DNA of 64,000 nucleotides from JAAFJT01 sp043772905 (GTDB taxonomy: Bacteria > Bacteroidota > Bacteroidia > Chitinophagales > Saprospiraceae): contig JAYVFS010000301.1 of assembly GCA_043772905.1 (NCBI GenBank), forward strand, positions 3,257-67,256. Reading direction: 5' to 3'. Of this stretch, positions 25,947-33,459 are shown piece after piece. The position numbers and the translations under genes are program-made. The notes beneath the pieces were generated by a model, which was not told where the DNA came from, searched no databases, and worked only from the letters and a program-made list of their open reading frames with translations. Every line of letters starts with the position of its first letter. The first letter of the stretch is position 1.

Positions 25947-26552
25947 ATGAAAAACTCAACAATGATGCTTATCGGCCTTGCCGTAGTTTTATTCCTTTAT
26001 GGCGGTTGTAAATTCAACGGTATGGTACAAACCGACGAAGTTGTCAAGCAAAAATGGGGCAATGTGCAAAGTGATTATCAACGCCGCGCTGACCTTATAC
26101 CTAACATCGTAGAGGCTGTAAAAGGCGAAGCTAATTTTGAGAAAAGTGTTCTCGAAGGTGTTATCACGGCTCGTGCAAGTGCCACGCAAATGAAAGTGGA
26201 TGCGTCGAACTTAACACCTGAAAAAATTCAAGAATTTCAAGCAAATCAAGGTCAGTTGACGACTGCGCTTGGTCGCTTTTTGAGTATTGCAGAGTCTTAT
26301 CCAAACCTAAAAGCGAATGCTGCTTTTGGTGAGTTGCGTGCGCAACTGGAGGGTACTGAAAATCGTATTAAAGTGGCTCGTAATGAGTACAACGCAGCTG
26401 TTAAGGAATATAACGTCAGTGTACGGACCTTTCCAAGCAACATTTTTGCAGGTATGTTCGGTTTCAAAGAAAAAGGTGCCTTTGAATCAGATAAAGGCTC
26501 TGACAAAGCACCGAGTTTGAAAGGTGCATTTGATACTAAACCACAACAATAA
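25947..26552 (+). CDS. LemA family protein
   Basis: 201 residues. N-terminal hydrophobic helix with a possible lipobox (LYGGC), then the LemA four-helix domain (QKWGNVQSDYQRRADLIPNIVEAVK, FLSIAESYPNLKAN, ENRIKVARNEYNAAVKEYN). It is membrane-anchored with unknown biochemical role. It is followed by two TPM-domain genes on the same strand, the usual lemA-TPM association in Bacteroidota. Confidence 0.93.
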   Translation: MKNSTMMLIGLAVVLFLYGGCKFNGMVQTDEVVKQKWGNVQSDYQRRADLIPNIVEAVKGEANFEKSVLEGVITARASATQMKVDASNLTPEKIQEFQANQGQLTTALGRFLSIAESYPNLKANAAFGELRAQLEGTENRIKVARNEYNAAVKEYNVSVRTFPSNIFAGMFGFKEKGAFESDKGSDKAPSLKGAFDTKPQQ

Positions 26553-26553
26553 C

Positions 26554-26624
26554 TAATAAATGATGAAATATGAATGATGAAATTCACTCATCATTCATAT
26601 TTTATCATTTATCATTCATCATTA
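26554..26624. repeat. Inverted repeat (ATGATGAATGATAA type)
   Basis: Same family as 19255-19340; it fills the gap between lemA and the first TPM gene. Confidence 0.7.
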
Positions 26625-26628
26625 ATAA

Positions 26629-27075
26629 ATGTTTTGGACAAAAAAGAAAAAATTCTTCAACAAAGATGAAGAAGAGCGCATTATGGCGGCTATTCGGACG
26701 GCAGAAACAGCCAGTTCGGGTGAAATACGTCTATATGTTGAGTCTGAATGTGCTGATAGCGTCGAAAAACGGACTGTTGAGATTTTTAAGAAATTAAAGA
26801 TGTTTAAGACGCAAGAGCGCAACGGCGTGTTGATTTATATCGCTATGGAAAGCCGAAAATTCGCCATTTTCGGCGATGAAGGCATCCATAAAAAAATGGG
26901 TTTTAGCTTTTGGACAACAGAAGTAGCGACCTTAAAGACTTTTTTGACAGAAGAACGCATGGTTGACGGTATTTGTAAAGTAGCTTTAGATATTGGCGAA
27001 GTCTTGAAAGTACATTTTCCATATCAATCAGATGATAAAAATGAATTGTCCGATAAACCCGTTTATGGGAAATGA
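26629..27075 (+). CDS. TPM domain protein (DUF477), cytosolic type
   Basis: 148 residues. TPM fold recognisable from EEERIMAAIRTAETASSGEIRLYVE, NGVLIYIAMESRKFAIFGDEGIHKK and the C-terminal helix MVDGICKVALDIGEVLKVHFP. No signal peptide or transmembrane segment, unlike the next gene. Probably acts with LemA and the membrane TPM protein; function unknown. Confidence 0.88.
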   Translation: MFWTKKKKFFNKDEEERIMAAIRTAETASSGEIRLYVESECADSVEKRTVEIFKKLKMFKTQERNGVLIYIAMESRKFAIFGDEGIHKKMGFSFWTTEVATLKTFLTEERMVDGICKVALDIGEVLKVHFPYQSDDKNELSDKPVYGK

Positions 27076-27092
27076 TGAATTATAAAATTTGA

Positions 27093-27935
27093 ATGATGAA
27101 TTATTTGCATCAAAAAAATCTGTATAAATCCGTGATTAATAAATATATCCTTTCTTTTTTACTACTTTTTACCCTTTCCGTTGGTTCTATACTGAGGGGG
27201 CAACCGCCGATACCGCCACGTCCTTCGCCGCCGAGATTGGTCAATGACTTCGCTAATTTGATGTCTGCTGATGAGCAAATGCGGCTTGAAAAAGACTTAG
27301 TAGCTTACAATGACTCAACTTCTACGCAAGTAGCTATTGTCACTTTAGCAGATTTGGGCGATTATGACATTTTCGATTGGGCTGTTGAAATTGGTAAACA
27401 ATGGGGTGTTGGAACGGCTCAAAAGAACAACGGCGTTGTCATTATTGTTGGATTGGCTCCTAAACGCAAGGTATTTATTGCGACAGGTGGCGGCGTTCAA
27501 GGTTTTTTGCCCGATATTATTTGTAAACGTATTATTGAGCAAAAAATAGTACCCAATTTCAGAGAGAAACGGTTTTACGACGGTTTTAATGAAGCCTTTC
27601 AAGTCATACGTGGTGCTGCCAATGGTGAATATGTCAATGAAGGACAGGGTAATAAAGCCGATAGCAAAGGTGGTTTTTGGGTTTTTATCATCATTTTGAT
27701 TATCATCATCATCATCATTATTATTTCGTTTATCAACCGACGTGGACAGCACGCTCAATATAACTCAGGTCGTCGGACTTTTGGCAATACTGGCGGTGGT
27801 TGGATATTTTGGGGCGGTGGTTTTGGCGGCGGCAGTGGTGGCGGCTGGGGCGGTGGTTCTGATTCTGGCGGTGGTGGTTTTGGCGGTTTTGGCGGTGGCG
27901 GTTTCGATGGTGGCGGTGCTGGTGGTGATTGGTAA
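27093..27935 (+). CDS. TPM domain membrane protein (YgcG family) with Gly-rich tail
   Basis: 280 residues. Signal peptide (KYILSFLLLFTLSVGS), TPM domain (about 48-185: LVNDFANLMSADEQMRLEKDL, NNGVVIIVGLAPKRKVFIATG), an isoleucine-rich transmembrane helix (about 195-213) and a Gly-rich tail ending GGGGFDGGGAGGDW. Start is ATG 27093, with 27096 possible. The motif at 27190 lies at the end of the signal peptide (ILRGQPP), so it contributes residues beside the cleavage site. Confidence 0.9.
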   Translation: MMNYLHQKNLYKSVINKYILSFLLLFTLSVGSILRGQPPIPPRPSPPRLVNDFANLMSADEQMRLEKDLVAYNDSTSTQVAIVTLADLGDYDIFDWAVEIGKQWGVGTAQKNNGVVIIVGLAPKRKVFIATGGGVQGFLPDIICKRIIEQKIVPNFREKRFYDGFNEAFQVIRGAANGEYVNEGQGNKADSKGGFWVFIIILIIIIIIIIISFINRRGQHAQYNSGRRTFGNTGGGWIFWGGGFGGGSGGGWGGGSDSGGGGFGGFGGGGFDGGGAGGDW

Positions 27936-28001
27936 ATGACCTTTTTTATATATCAGCCAACTCAAAAAAGAACAACGATACTTTTTTTTGAACGATTCTC
28001 T

Positions 28002-28009
28002 TAACTTTG
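28002..28009 (+). promoter_or_regulatory. -7 element of gcvP promoter
   Basis: TAACTTTG, 57 bp upstream of the gcvP start; the -33 region is a T-run with poor spacing. Confidence 0.35.
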
Positions 28010-28066
28010 CGTTTTATTTTCGCATTAAGAGATTCAATCATAAAAATCATACGAAAAAACGAAGTT

Positions 28067-30958
28067 ATGTCCTACAACCAACCTAAAGGTGTCAACTTCC
28101 AAGACCGACACATTGGACCCAATCAATCTGAACTTAACGAAATGCTTGCCACTATTGGCGTTGATAGTCTTGAAACCTTGATAGATCAAACTATTCCATC
28201 CAATATTCGTTTATCAAAACCTTTGAACTTGCCGTTTGCTTTGTCTGAACACAGATATTTGCAACACATAAAAAGTATTGGCAAGATGAATAAAACTTTT
28301 CGGAGTTTTATAGGCATGGGTTATCACGGTACAGTGACCCCCTCAGTAATTCTGCGAAATGTGTTTCAAAACCCCGGTTGGTACACACAATACACGCCTT
28401 ATCAAGCCGAAATAGCACAAGGTCGCCTTGAAGCTATTTTGAATTTCCAAACCATGGTTTCCGATTTGACGGCTTTGCCGATTGCCAATGCTTCGCTTTT
28501 GGACGAAGGAACGGCTGCGGCAGAGGCAATGACCATGTTTTTTGCTGAAAAAAATAAAAAGGTTAAGAATCCTGCCGAAGCTGCCAATGTTTTTTTGGTT
28601 GATGAAAATGTCTTACCAGCTACAATTGATGTGCTTTTAACAAGAGCGACACCCCTCAGAATAGAGGTTAAAGTAGGTAATTGGCAAACGTTTGATTTGT
28701 CAGAAAAAGCTTTTGGCGCATTGTTGCAATATCCAAATATCAAGGGCGAAGTAGAAGATTATCGTGCTTTTGCCTTGAAATGTCAAGAAGAAAAGGTGTT
28801 TTTGACCGTTGCTGCCGACTTGATGTCTTTGGCTTTGTTGACTCCTCCAGGCGAATGGGGTGCAGATTGTGTAGTGGGCAATTCTCAACGATTTGGCGTA
28901 CCAATGGGTTTTGGTGGACCTCATGCGGCGTTTTTTGCGACAAAAGATGAGTTTAAACGCCAAATTCCGGGGCGTATAATAGGTGTCTCTATTGATGCAC
29001 ATGGCAAACCCGCTTTACGGATGGCTTTGCAAACGCGCGAGCAGCACATTCGTCGTGAAAAAGCGACTTCTAATATCTGTACGGCACAAGCATTATTGGC
29101 TATTATGGCTTCGATGTATGGCGTTTATCATGGACCGAAAGGACTGAAAGCGATAGCTGAAGAGATTCATTATAAGACCGTTTGGCTTGAAAAATCATTG
29201 TCAAATTTAGGTTTTAACAACCTAAATACACATTTTTTTGATACCGTAAGGATTGAGATAAAAGACCCTGAATTACTGAGGGGTATCAAAACACAAGCAG
29301 AAAAAGAAGGTTATAACTTTTGGTATGATGCAAACAGCATTCAAATTACGCTTGATGAGACTGTGACGAATGACGATATGGCTTATTTGCAGATGATTTT
29401 TATGCCTTTTACGGACAAAAAAACGAAGTTCATTTTAGACGATTTGGAAAGTCACTTACCTGCTCATCTCATCCGTACAAGCCCGTATCTGACGCATCCT
29501 GTTTTCAATACAAATCATACCGAATCGCAAATGATGCGTTATGTCAAGCGGTTGGAAAACAAGGATTTGTCGTTGACTCATTCCATGATTTCGCTTGGTA
29601 GTTGCACCATGAAACTCAATGCTGCTTCAGAGTTGATACCTGTTAGTTGGGAGGAGTTTGCGAATATTCACCCTTTTGCACCTGTAAATCAGACAAAAGG
29701 CTATCAAAAAATGATAAAAGACCTGTCCACTTGGTTGTGTGAAATTACAGGTTTTGATGCCTGTTCGCTCCAACCAAACTCAGGTGCGCAAGGCGAATAT
29801 GCAGGTTTGTTGACGATAAAAGCTTATCACGATGCAAGAGGCGATGAACATAGAAAAGTTGCTTTGATACCTTCATCGGCGCATGGTACAAATCCTGCTT
29901 CGGCAGTTATGGTTGGTATGGAAGTCGTTGTGGTCGCTTGCGATGAGCGGGGAAATGTGGATATGACGGACTTGAAAAAGAAGGTTGAAACGCACAAAGA
30001 CCGTCTTGCTTGCTTGATGATTACTTACCCTTCTACTCATGGCGTTTTTGAAACTTCAATTAAAGAAATTTGCGATATTATCCATAAAAACGGTGGTAAA
30101 GTCTATATGGATGGTGCAAATATGAATGCACAAGTTGGCTTGACAAGCCCTGGATTCATCGGTGCGGATGTTTGTCATTTGAATTTACATAAAACTTTTG
30201 CAATTCCACATGGCGGTGGCGGACCGGGTATGGGACCTATTTGTTGCAATAAATCACTTGCACCTTACTTACCAGGACATGTATTTGTAAAAACAGGCGG
30301 TAAAAAAGCGACACATGCGGTATCGAGTGCGCCATTTGGTTCTGCAAGTATTTTGTTGATTTCGTATGGCTACATTCACATGCTCGGTACTGAGGGGGTG
30401 ACTGATGCGACGCGTTATGCTATTTTAAACGCTAACTACATGAAAGCGCGTTTGGAAACAGCATTTCCGATACTTTACACAGGTGAAAACGGACGTTGTG
30501 CGCACGAAATGATAGTGGATTTGAGACCTTTCAAAGCGATTTGTTCGGCAGAAGATGTGGCAAAACGTTTGATTGACTATGGTTTTCATGCACCCACATT
30601 GAGTTTCCCAGTGGCGGGAACGATTATGATAGAACCAACAGAAAGCGAATCGAAAGACGAACTTGACCGCTTTTGCGATGCACTTTTAGCTATAAAAGAG
30701 GAGATGGACGAAATTGCAAGAGGCGAGTATCCCGCCGATGACAATGTATTGTCAAATGCACCGCATACTAATGAAAGTGTTGTAGCAGATGACTGGTCAC
30801 ATGCTTATAGCCGTGAAAAAGCGGCGTATCCATTGCCTTATTTGCGTCATGGTTATAAGTTTTGGGCAAGTGTTGGTCGTGTCAATAGCGCAGCAGGAGA
30901 TAGAAATTTGATTTGCGTTTGTCCTCCGATTGAGGACTATATGGTTGAAACTGTATAA
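28067..30958 (+). CDS. gcvP: Glycine dehydrogenase (decarboxylating), P-protein
   Basis: 963 residues from ATG 28067 (MSYNQPKGVNFQDRHIGP); a longer frame back to TTG 28007 adds 20 unlike residues. Pyridoxal-phosphate enzyme of the glycine cleavage system; the PLP lysine is Lys709 in HLNLHKTFAIPHGGGGPG. It is a single-chain form, not the split gcvPA/gcvPB. No gcvT or gcvH is adjacent and no glycine riboswitch is visible. Motif copies: 28339 (TPSVILRN), 29274 (LLRGIKT), 30388 (GTEGVTD) and a CAGAA-type copy at 28652. Confidence 0.96.
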   Translation: MSYNQPKGVNFQDRHIGPNQSELNEMLATIGVDSLETLIDQTIPSNIRLSKPLNLPFALSEHRYLQHIKSIGKMNKTFRSFIGMGYHGTVTPSVILRNVFQNPGWYTQYTPYQAEIAQGRLEAILNFQTMVSDLTALPIANASLLDEGTAAAEAMTMFFAEKNKKVKNPAEAANVFLVDENVLPATIDVLLTRATPLRIEVKVGNWQTFDLSEKAFGALLQYPNIKGEVEDYRAFALKCQEEKVFLTVAADLMSLALLTPPGEWGADCVVGNSQRFGVPMGFGGPHAAFFATKDEFKRQIPGRIIGVSIDAHGKPALRMALQTREQHIRREKATSNICTAQALLAIMASMYGVYHGPKGLKAIAEEIHYKTVWLEKSLSNLGFNNLNTHFFDTVRIEIKDPELLRGIKTQAEKEGYNFWYDANSIQITLDETVTNDDMAYLQMIFMPFTDKKTKFILDDLESHLPAHLIRTSPYLTHPVFNTNHTESQMMRYVKRLENKDLSLTHSMISLGSCTMKLNAASELIPVSWEEFANIHPFAPVNQTKGYQKMIKDLSTWLCEITGFDACSLQPNSGAQGEYAGLLTIKAYHDARGDEHRKVALIPSSAHGTNPASAVMVGMEVVVVACDERGNVDMTDLKKKVETHKDRLACLMITYPSTHGVFETSIKEICDIIHKNGGKVYMDGANMNAQVGLTSPGFIGADVCHLNLHKTFAIPHGGGGPGMGPICCNKSLAPYLPGHVFVKTGGKKATHAVSSAPFGSASILLISYGYIHMLGTEGVTDATRYAILNANYMKARLETAFPILYTGENGRCAHEMIVDLRPFKAICSAEDVAKRLIDYGFHAPTLSFPVAGTIMIEPTESESKDELDRFCDALLAIKEEMDEIARGEYPADDNVLSNAPHTNESVVADDWSHAYSREKAAYPLPYLRHGYKFWASVGRVNSAAGDRNLICVCPPIEDYMVETV

Positions 30959-30965
30959 AATTAAG

Positions 30966-31001
30966 ACGACCTTATAAAGTGTTTTCATCTTATAAGGTCG
31001 T
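30966..31001 (+). terminator. gcvP terminator
   Basis: Stem ACGACCTTATAA paired with TTATAAGGTCGT, then TTTTAAT. Confidence 0.8.
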
Positions 31002-31009
31002 TTTAATAA

Positions 31010-31226
31010 AAAAATAAGCCTCGAACTCTGTCCGAGGCTCAACCCAAATTATGCAAATTTAACCTAAACCAAAAGAGGTGGAACGGGCTTATGATTAAAG
31101 CGGTTTTTAAATTATAGAAAAACCACGATAATGAGTGGCGCATTCTTCTTAAAATGGTATGAAAGATACTTTGTCGATTTTCGACAAAACTTTCAAAAGG
31201 GATTGTAGGCAAATGATTTAAAGTTG
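31010..31226 (-). ncRNA. Candidate minus-strand small RNA
   Basis: A -7-like TAAATTTG reads leftward at 31227-31234. A terminator (AGCCTCG/CGAGGCT stem, 31017-31039) with a TATTTTTTT tail on the minus strand closes the unit. Between them is a GTCGA-AAATC-GACAAA hairpin near 31175. No -33 element is well placed. A minus-strand open frame ending near 31039 lacks any homology I recognise. Confidence 0.3.
31017..31039 (-). terminator. Minus-strand intrinsic terminator
   Basis: 7-bp G/C-rich stem and T-rich tail on the minus strand; no annotated minus-strand gene ends here. Confidence 0.6.
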
Positions 31227-31450
31227 CAAATTTATATAATGTTCTGCGATATTTTTGAAAATTCAAAAAAATAAAAAACACAGAGGATTTATAACCAGTC
31301 ATATATATAAGTATTAAAAAATTTTGTTTTTAACAATCGGGCTTTTGAAACATATCAAGTTTCTGTCTTAACTTGCACCGATATTTAAACACAAGACTCC
31401 AACTAATTGAGAATGAACCCTTTTCGTAAATCATTTAATTCTATTTTTAT

Positions 31451-32371
31451 ATGAAACCCACATTATTGATTCTTGCTGCTGGTATCGGAAGCCGTTATGG
31501 TGGACTAAAACAAGCCGATTCAGTAGGACCTTCAGGCGAGGCAATCATAGAATATTCTATTTATGATGCCATTCGTGCAGGATTTGGTAAGGTCGTTATA
31601 GTTATTAGAAAAAGTATTGAGCATGACTTCAAAGAGAAATTTGGCGGTAAATTCGATGACTTAATTACTGTTGAATACGCTTTTCAAGAATTAGATACGC
31701 CTATTGAGGGCATTGATTATTTTCCAGAAAGAAAGAAGCCTTGGGGTACTGGTCATGCGATGTTAGTAGCAAAAGATAAAATCAAAGAGCCATTTCTTGT
31801 TATCAATGCAGACGATTTTTATGGTTTTACAGCTTTTCAAAAAATGGCTGAATTTCTAAGTCAACGTTGTTCTCCTCGTCACATGGGCATGGTTGGTTAT
31901 TGGCTTAAAAATACGCTTTCTGAAAATGGTTCAGTGAGTCGTGGCGTATGTGAGACTGATGAAAAAAGTCTGTTAACCGCTGTCAATGAACGCACTAAGA
32001 TTATCCGTGAAGCTGATAAGGATATTTACTATTTTGAAGGAGACAAAAAGACTTTTTTAGCGGATGATTCAGTTGTTTCGATGAATTTTTGGGGTTACCA
32101 CCCCTCAGTATTTGAAGAAACAAGGAAGATGTTTGTTCAATTTGTAAAAGACAATCAAAATAATCCGACGGCTGAATTCTATATTCCGACGATTGCCAAT
32201 ACGCTTATTGAAAAAGGTAAAGTTGACTTTACAGTGATGACAACACGCGACCAGTGGTATGGTGTTACTTATCAAGAGGACAAACAAACCGTTCAAAACG
32301 CATTTTGGGCTTTGACAACGATTGGGGCTTACCCTTCGAGTCTTTGGGGCAAAGTAGCAGAACCGATGTAA
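31451..32371 (+). CDS. Sugar-1-phosphate nucleotidyltransferase family protein
   Basis: 306 residues. GT-A-like nucleotidyltransferase fold: nucleotide loop LAAGIGSRYGGLKQ (residues 8-21), GPSGEAIIEYSIYDA, KPWGTGHAML, and the metal site VINADDFYG. It most resembles glucose-1-phosphate uridylyl- or thymidylyltransferase-like proteins of Bacteroidota; substrate not determinable. Monocistronic, ending at a strong terminator. The motif at 32101 reads HPSVFEE. Confidence 0.85.
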   Translation: MKPTLLILAAGIGSRYGGLKQADSVGPSGEAIIEYSIYDAIRAGFGKVVIVIRKSIEHDFKEKFGGKFDDLITVEYAFQELDTPIEGIDYFPERKKPWGTGHAMLVAKDKIKEPFLVINADDFYGFTAFQKMAEFLSQRCSPRHMGMVGYWLKNTLSENGSVSRGVCETDEKSLLTAVNERTKIIREADKDIYYFEGDKKTFLADDSVVSMNFWGYHPSVFEETRKMFVQFVKDNQNNPTAEFYIPTIANTLIEKGKVDFTVMTTRDQWYGVTYQEDKQTVQNAFWALTTIGAYPSSLWGKVAEPM

Positions 32372-32398
32372 TATCATTTTGAATAAAAAAGAAAAAAA

Positions 32399-32435
32399 GC
32401 AGTTAACTGATGCCCTCAGTTAACTGCTTTTTTTT
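32399..32435 (+). terminator. Terminator after nucleotidyltransferase
   Basis: Perfect 12-bp stem GCAGTTAACTGA/TCAGTTAACTGC, 5-nt loop, eight or more T. Confidence 0.9.
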
Positions 32436-32445
32436 AATTTTTTCT

Positions 32446-32453
32446 TACATTTG
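32446..32453 (+). promoter_or_regulatory. -7 element for outer-membrane protein gene
   Basis: TACATTTG, 45 bp before the ATG at 32498. Confidence 0.45.
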
Positions 32454-32488
32454 AATCAATAAAAAGCTTCATAGTTTCACCAAATACC

Positions 32489-32498
32489 CCCCTCAGTA
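32489..32498 (-). repeat. Dispersed motif copy overlapping a start codon
   Basis: CCCCTCAGTA (six-C class) ends on the A of ATG 32498-32500, in the position normally used by a ribosome binding site. Confidence 0.8.
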
Positions 32499-33328
32499 TG
32501 GAACGTCTTTTTTCAATAAAATGTGTATTTATATTGCTGGTTTTCAATGGTTTATCTTTTTGTTTACAAGCTCAAATTGGCTATCAAATTGTTGGTGGTG
32601 CACAGAGTCTGAGCATGGGCGGTGCAAGCGTCGGTTTTCAAAATGAGCAAGCCATTTTCCATAATCCGGCGGGACTTGTCGGTGTAACTAAGTCGAGTGC
32701 TTTGTTGACTTCTGAAATTAAGTTTGGTGTCAAAGACTTAAAACCCATCGGTACGGCTTTTGTGTTACCGACTTCATCAGGTGTGTTGGGTTTTAGTTTT
32801 CAAAATTACTCTTTTGAAACTTATCGTGAAAGCAAATTAGGTGTGGCTTATGCGCGTCGTTTATCCTCAAAATTCAACATTGGTATTCAACTTGATTACT
32901 TGCGTTTGAATATGAATGAGTATGGTTCAACCAATTTATTGACTTTTGAAATAGGTTGTAATACATTGATTTCTAAAGATTTAGTTTTGTCGGCTTATGT
33001 TTTTAATCCTGTTTCCGTTCGCTTAAATGAAGAGGAGAGGACCCCCTCCGTATTTAGGTTGGGTTTGGGTTATACGCTAAATCCAAAAGTTCTAATCTGC
33101 CTTGAAACAGAAAAAGACGTTGATTTTCCAGCCTCATTCAAATTCGGTTTAGCTTACCAAGTCGTTGAGTCGTTGACTTTGCGCTGTGGTTTCCGAACAT
33201 CACCTTCGATTTTTAGTTTCGGCATAGGCTATTCGGTCAATAAGCATTTTACAGCCGATGTTGCTTTAACGAATCATCCTTATTTAGGCATGTCCCCAAC
33301 ATTAAGTTTGAGTTATTCCATAAAATAG
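32498..33328 (+). CDS. PorV/PorQ-like outer-membrane beta-barrel protein
   Basis: 276 residues with a signal peptide (cleavage near LQAQ). The start of the mature protein, GGAQSLSMGGASVGFQNEQAIFHNPAGL, matches the PorV/PorQ/UPF0164 barrels, and alternating hydrophobic strands follow to a C-terminal aromatic-poor end (LSLSYSIK). T9SS PorV and PorQ attach cargo to the cell surface; whether this paralogue is part of the machine is unknown. It carries a degenerate motif copy (33043-33052, TPSVF). Confidence 0.78.
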   Translation: MERLFSIKCVFILLVFNGLSFCLQAQIGYQIVGGAQSLSMGGASVGFQNEQAIFHNPAGLVGVTKSSALLTSEIKFGVKDLKPIGTAFVLPTSSGVLGFSFQNYSFETYRESKLGVAYARRLSSKFNIGIQLDYLRLNMNEYGSTNLLTFEIGCNTLISKDLVLSAYVFNPVSVRLNEEERTPSVFRLGLGYTLNPKVLICLETEKDVDFPASFKFGLAYQVVESLTLRCGFRTSPSIFSFGIGYSVNKHFTADVALTNHPYLGMSPTLSLSYSIK

Positions 33329-33379
33329 ATAATAGTGGATAATTCAGAATTATCCACTATCATCTATCCACTATCATCT
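33327..33379. repeat. Inverted repeat (ATCCACTATCATCT type)
   Basis: One arm AGATAATAGTGGATAATTC; the other holds two copies of TATCCACTATCATCT. It follows the barrel protein gene. Confidence 0.7.
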
Positions 33380-33380
33380 A

Positions 33381-33426
33381 AATAATAAAACGGTAGCACG
33401 CAGTTAAGCAGCTACCGTTTATTATT
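33381..33426. terminator. Bidirectional terminator between convergent genes
   Basis: A stem of about 16 bp built on ACGGTAGC/GCTACCGT with A/T-rich ends. Confidence 0.8.
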
Positions 33427-33459
33427 TCCAAAGGGTTTTTAATACCTTTTGTAGTGTTA

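Noticed and set aside
28007..28066. Extended N-terminus of gcvP from TTG 28007
   Set aside because: It overlaps the -7 element, and the added residues do not resemble GcvP; the conserved start is at 28067.
31039..31302. 87-codon minus-strand frame downstream of gcvP
   Set aside because: No recognisable domain, A/T-driven composition, and it overlaps a promoter/terminator pair better explained by RNA.
32399..32427. CCCTCAGT in the terminator at 32399 as a motif copy
   Set aside because: It is explained by the perfect hairpin GCAGTTAACTGA and its complement, and lacks the fourth C and the final A.
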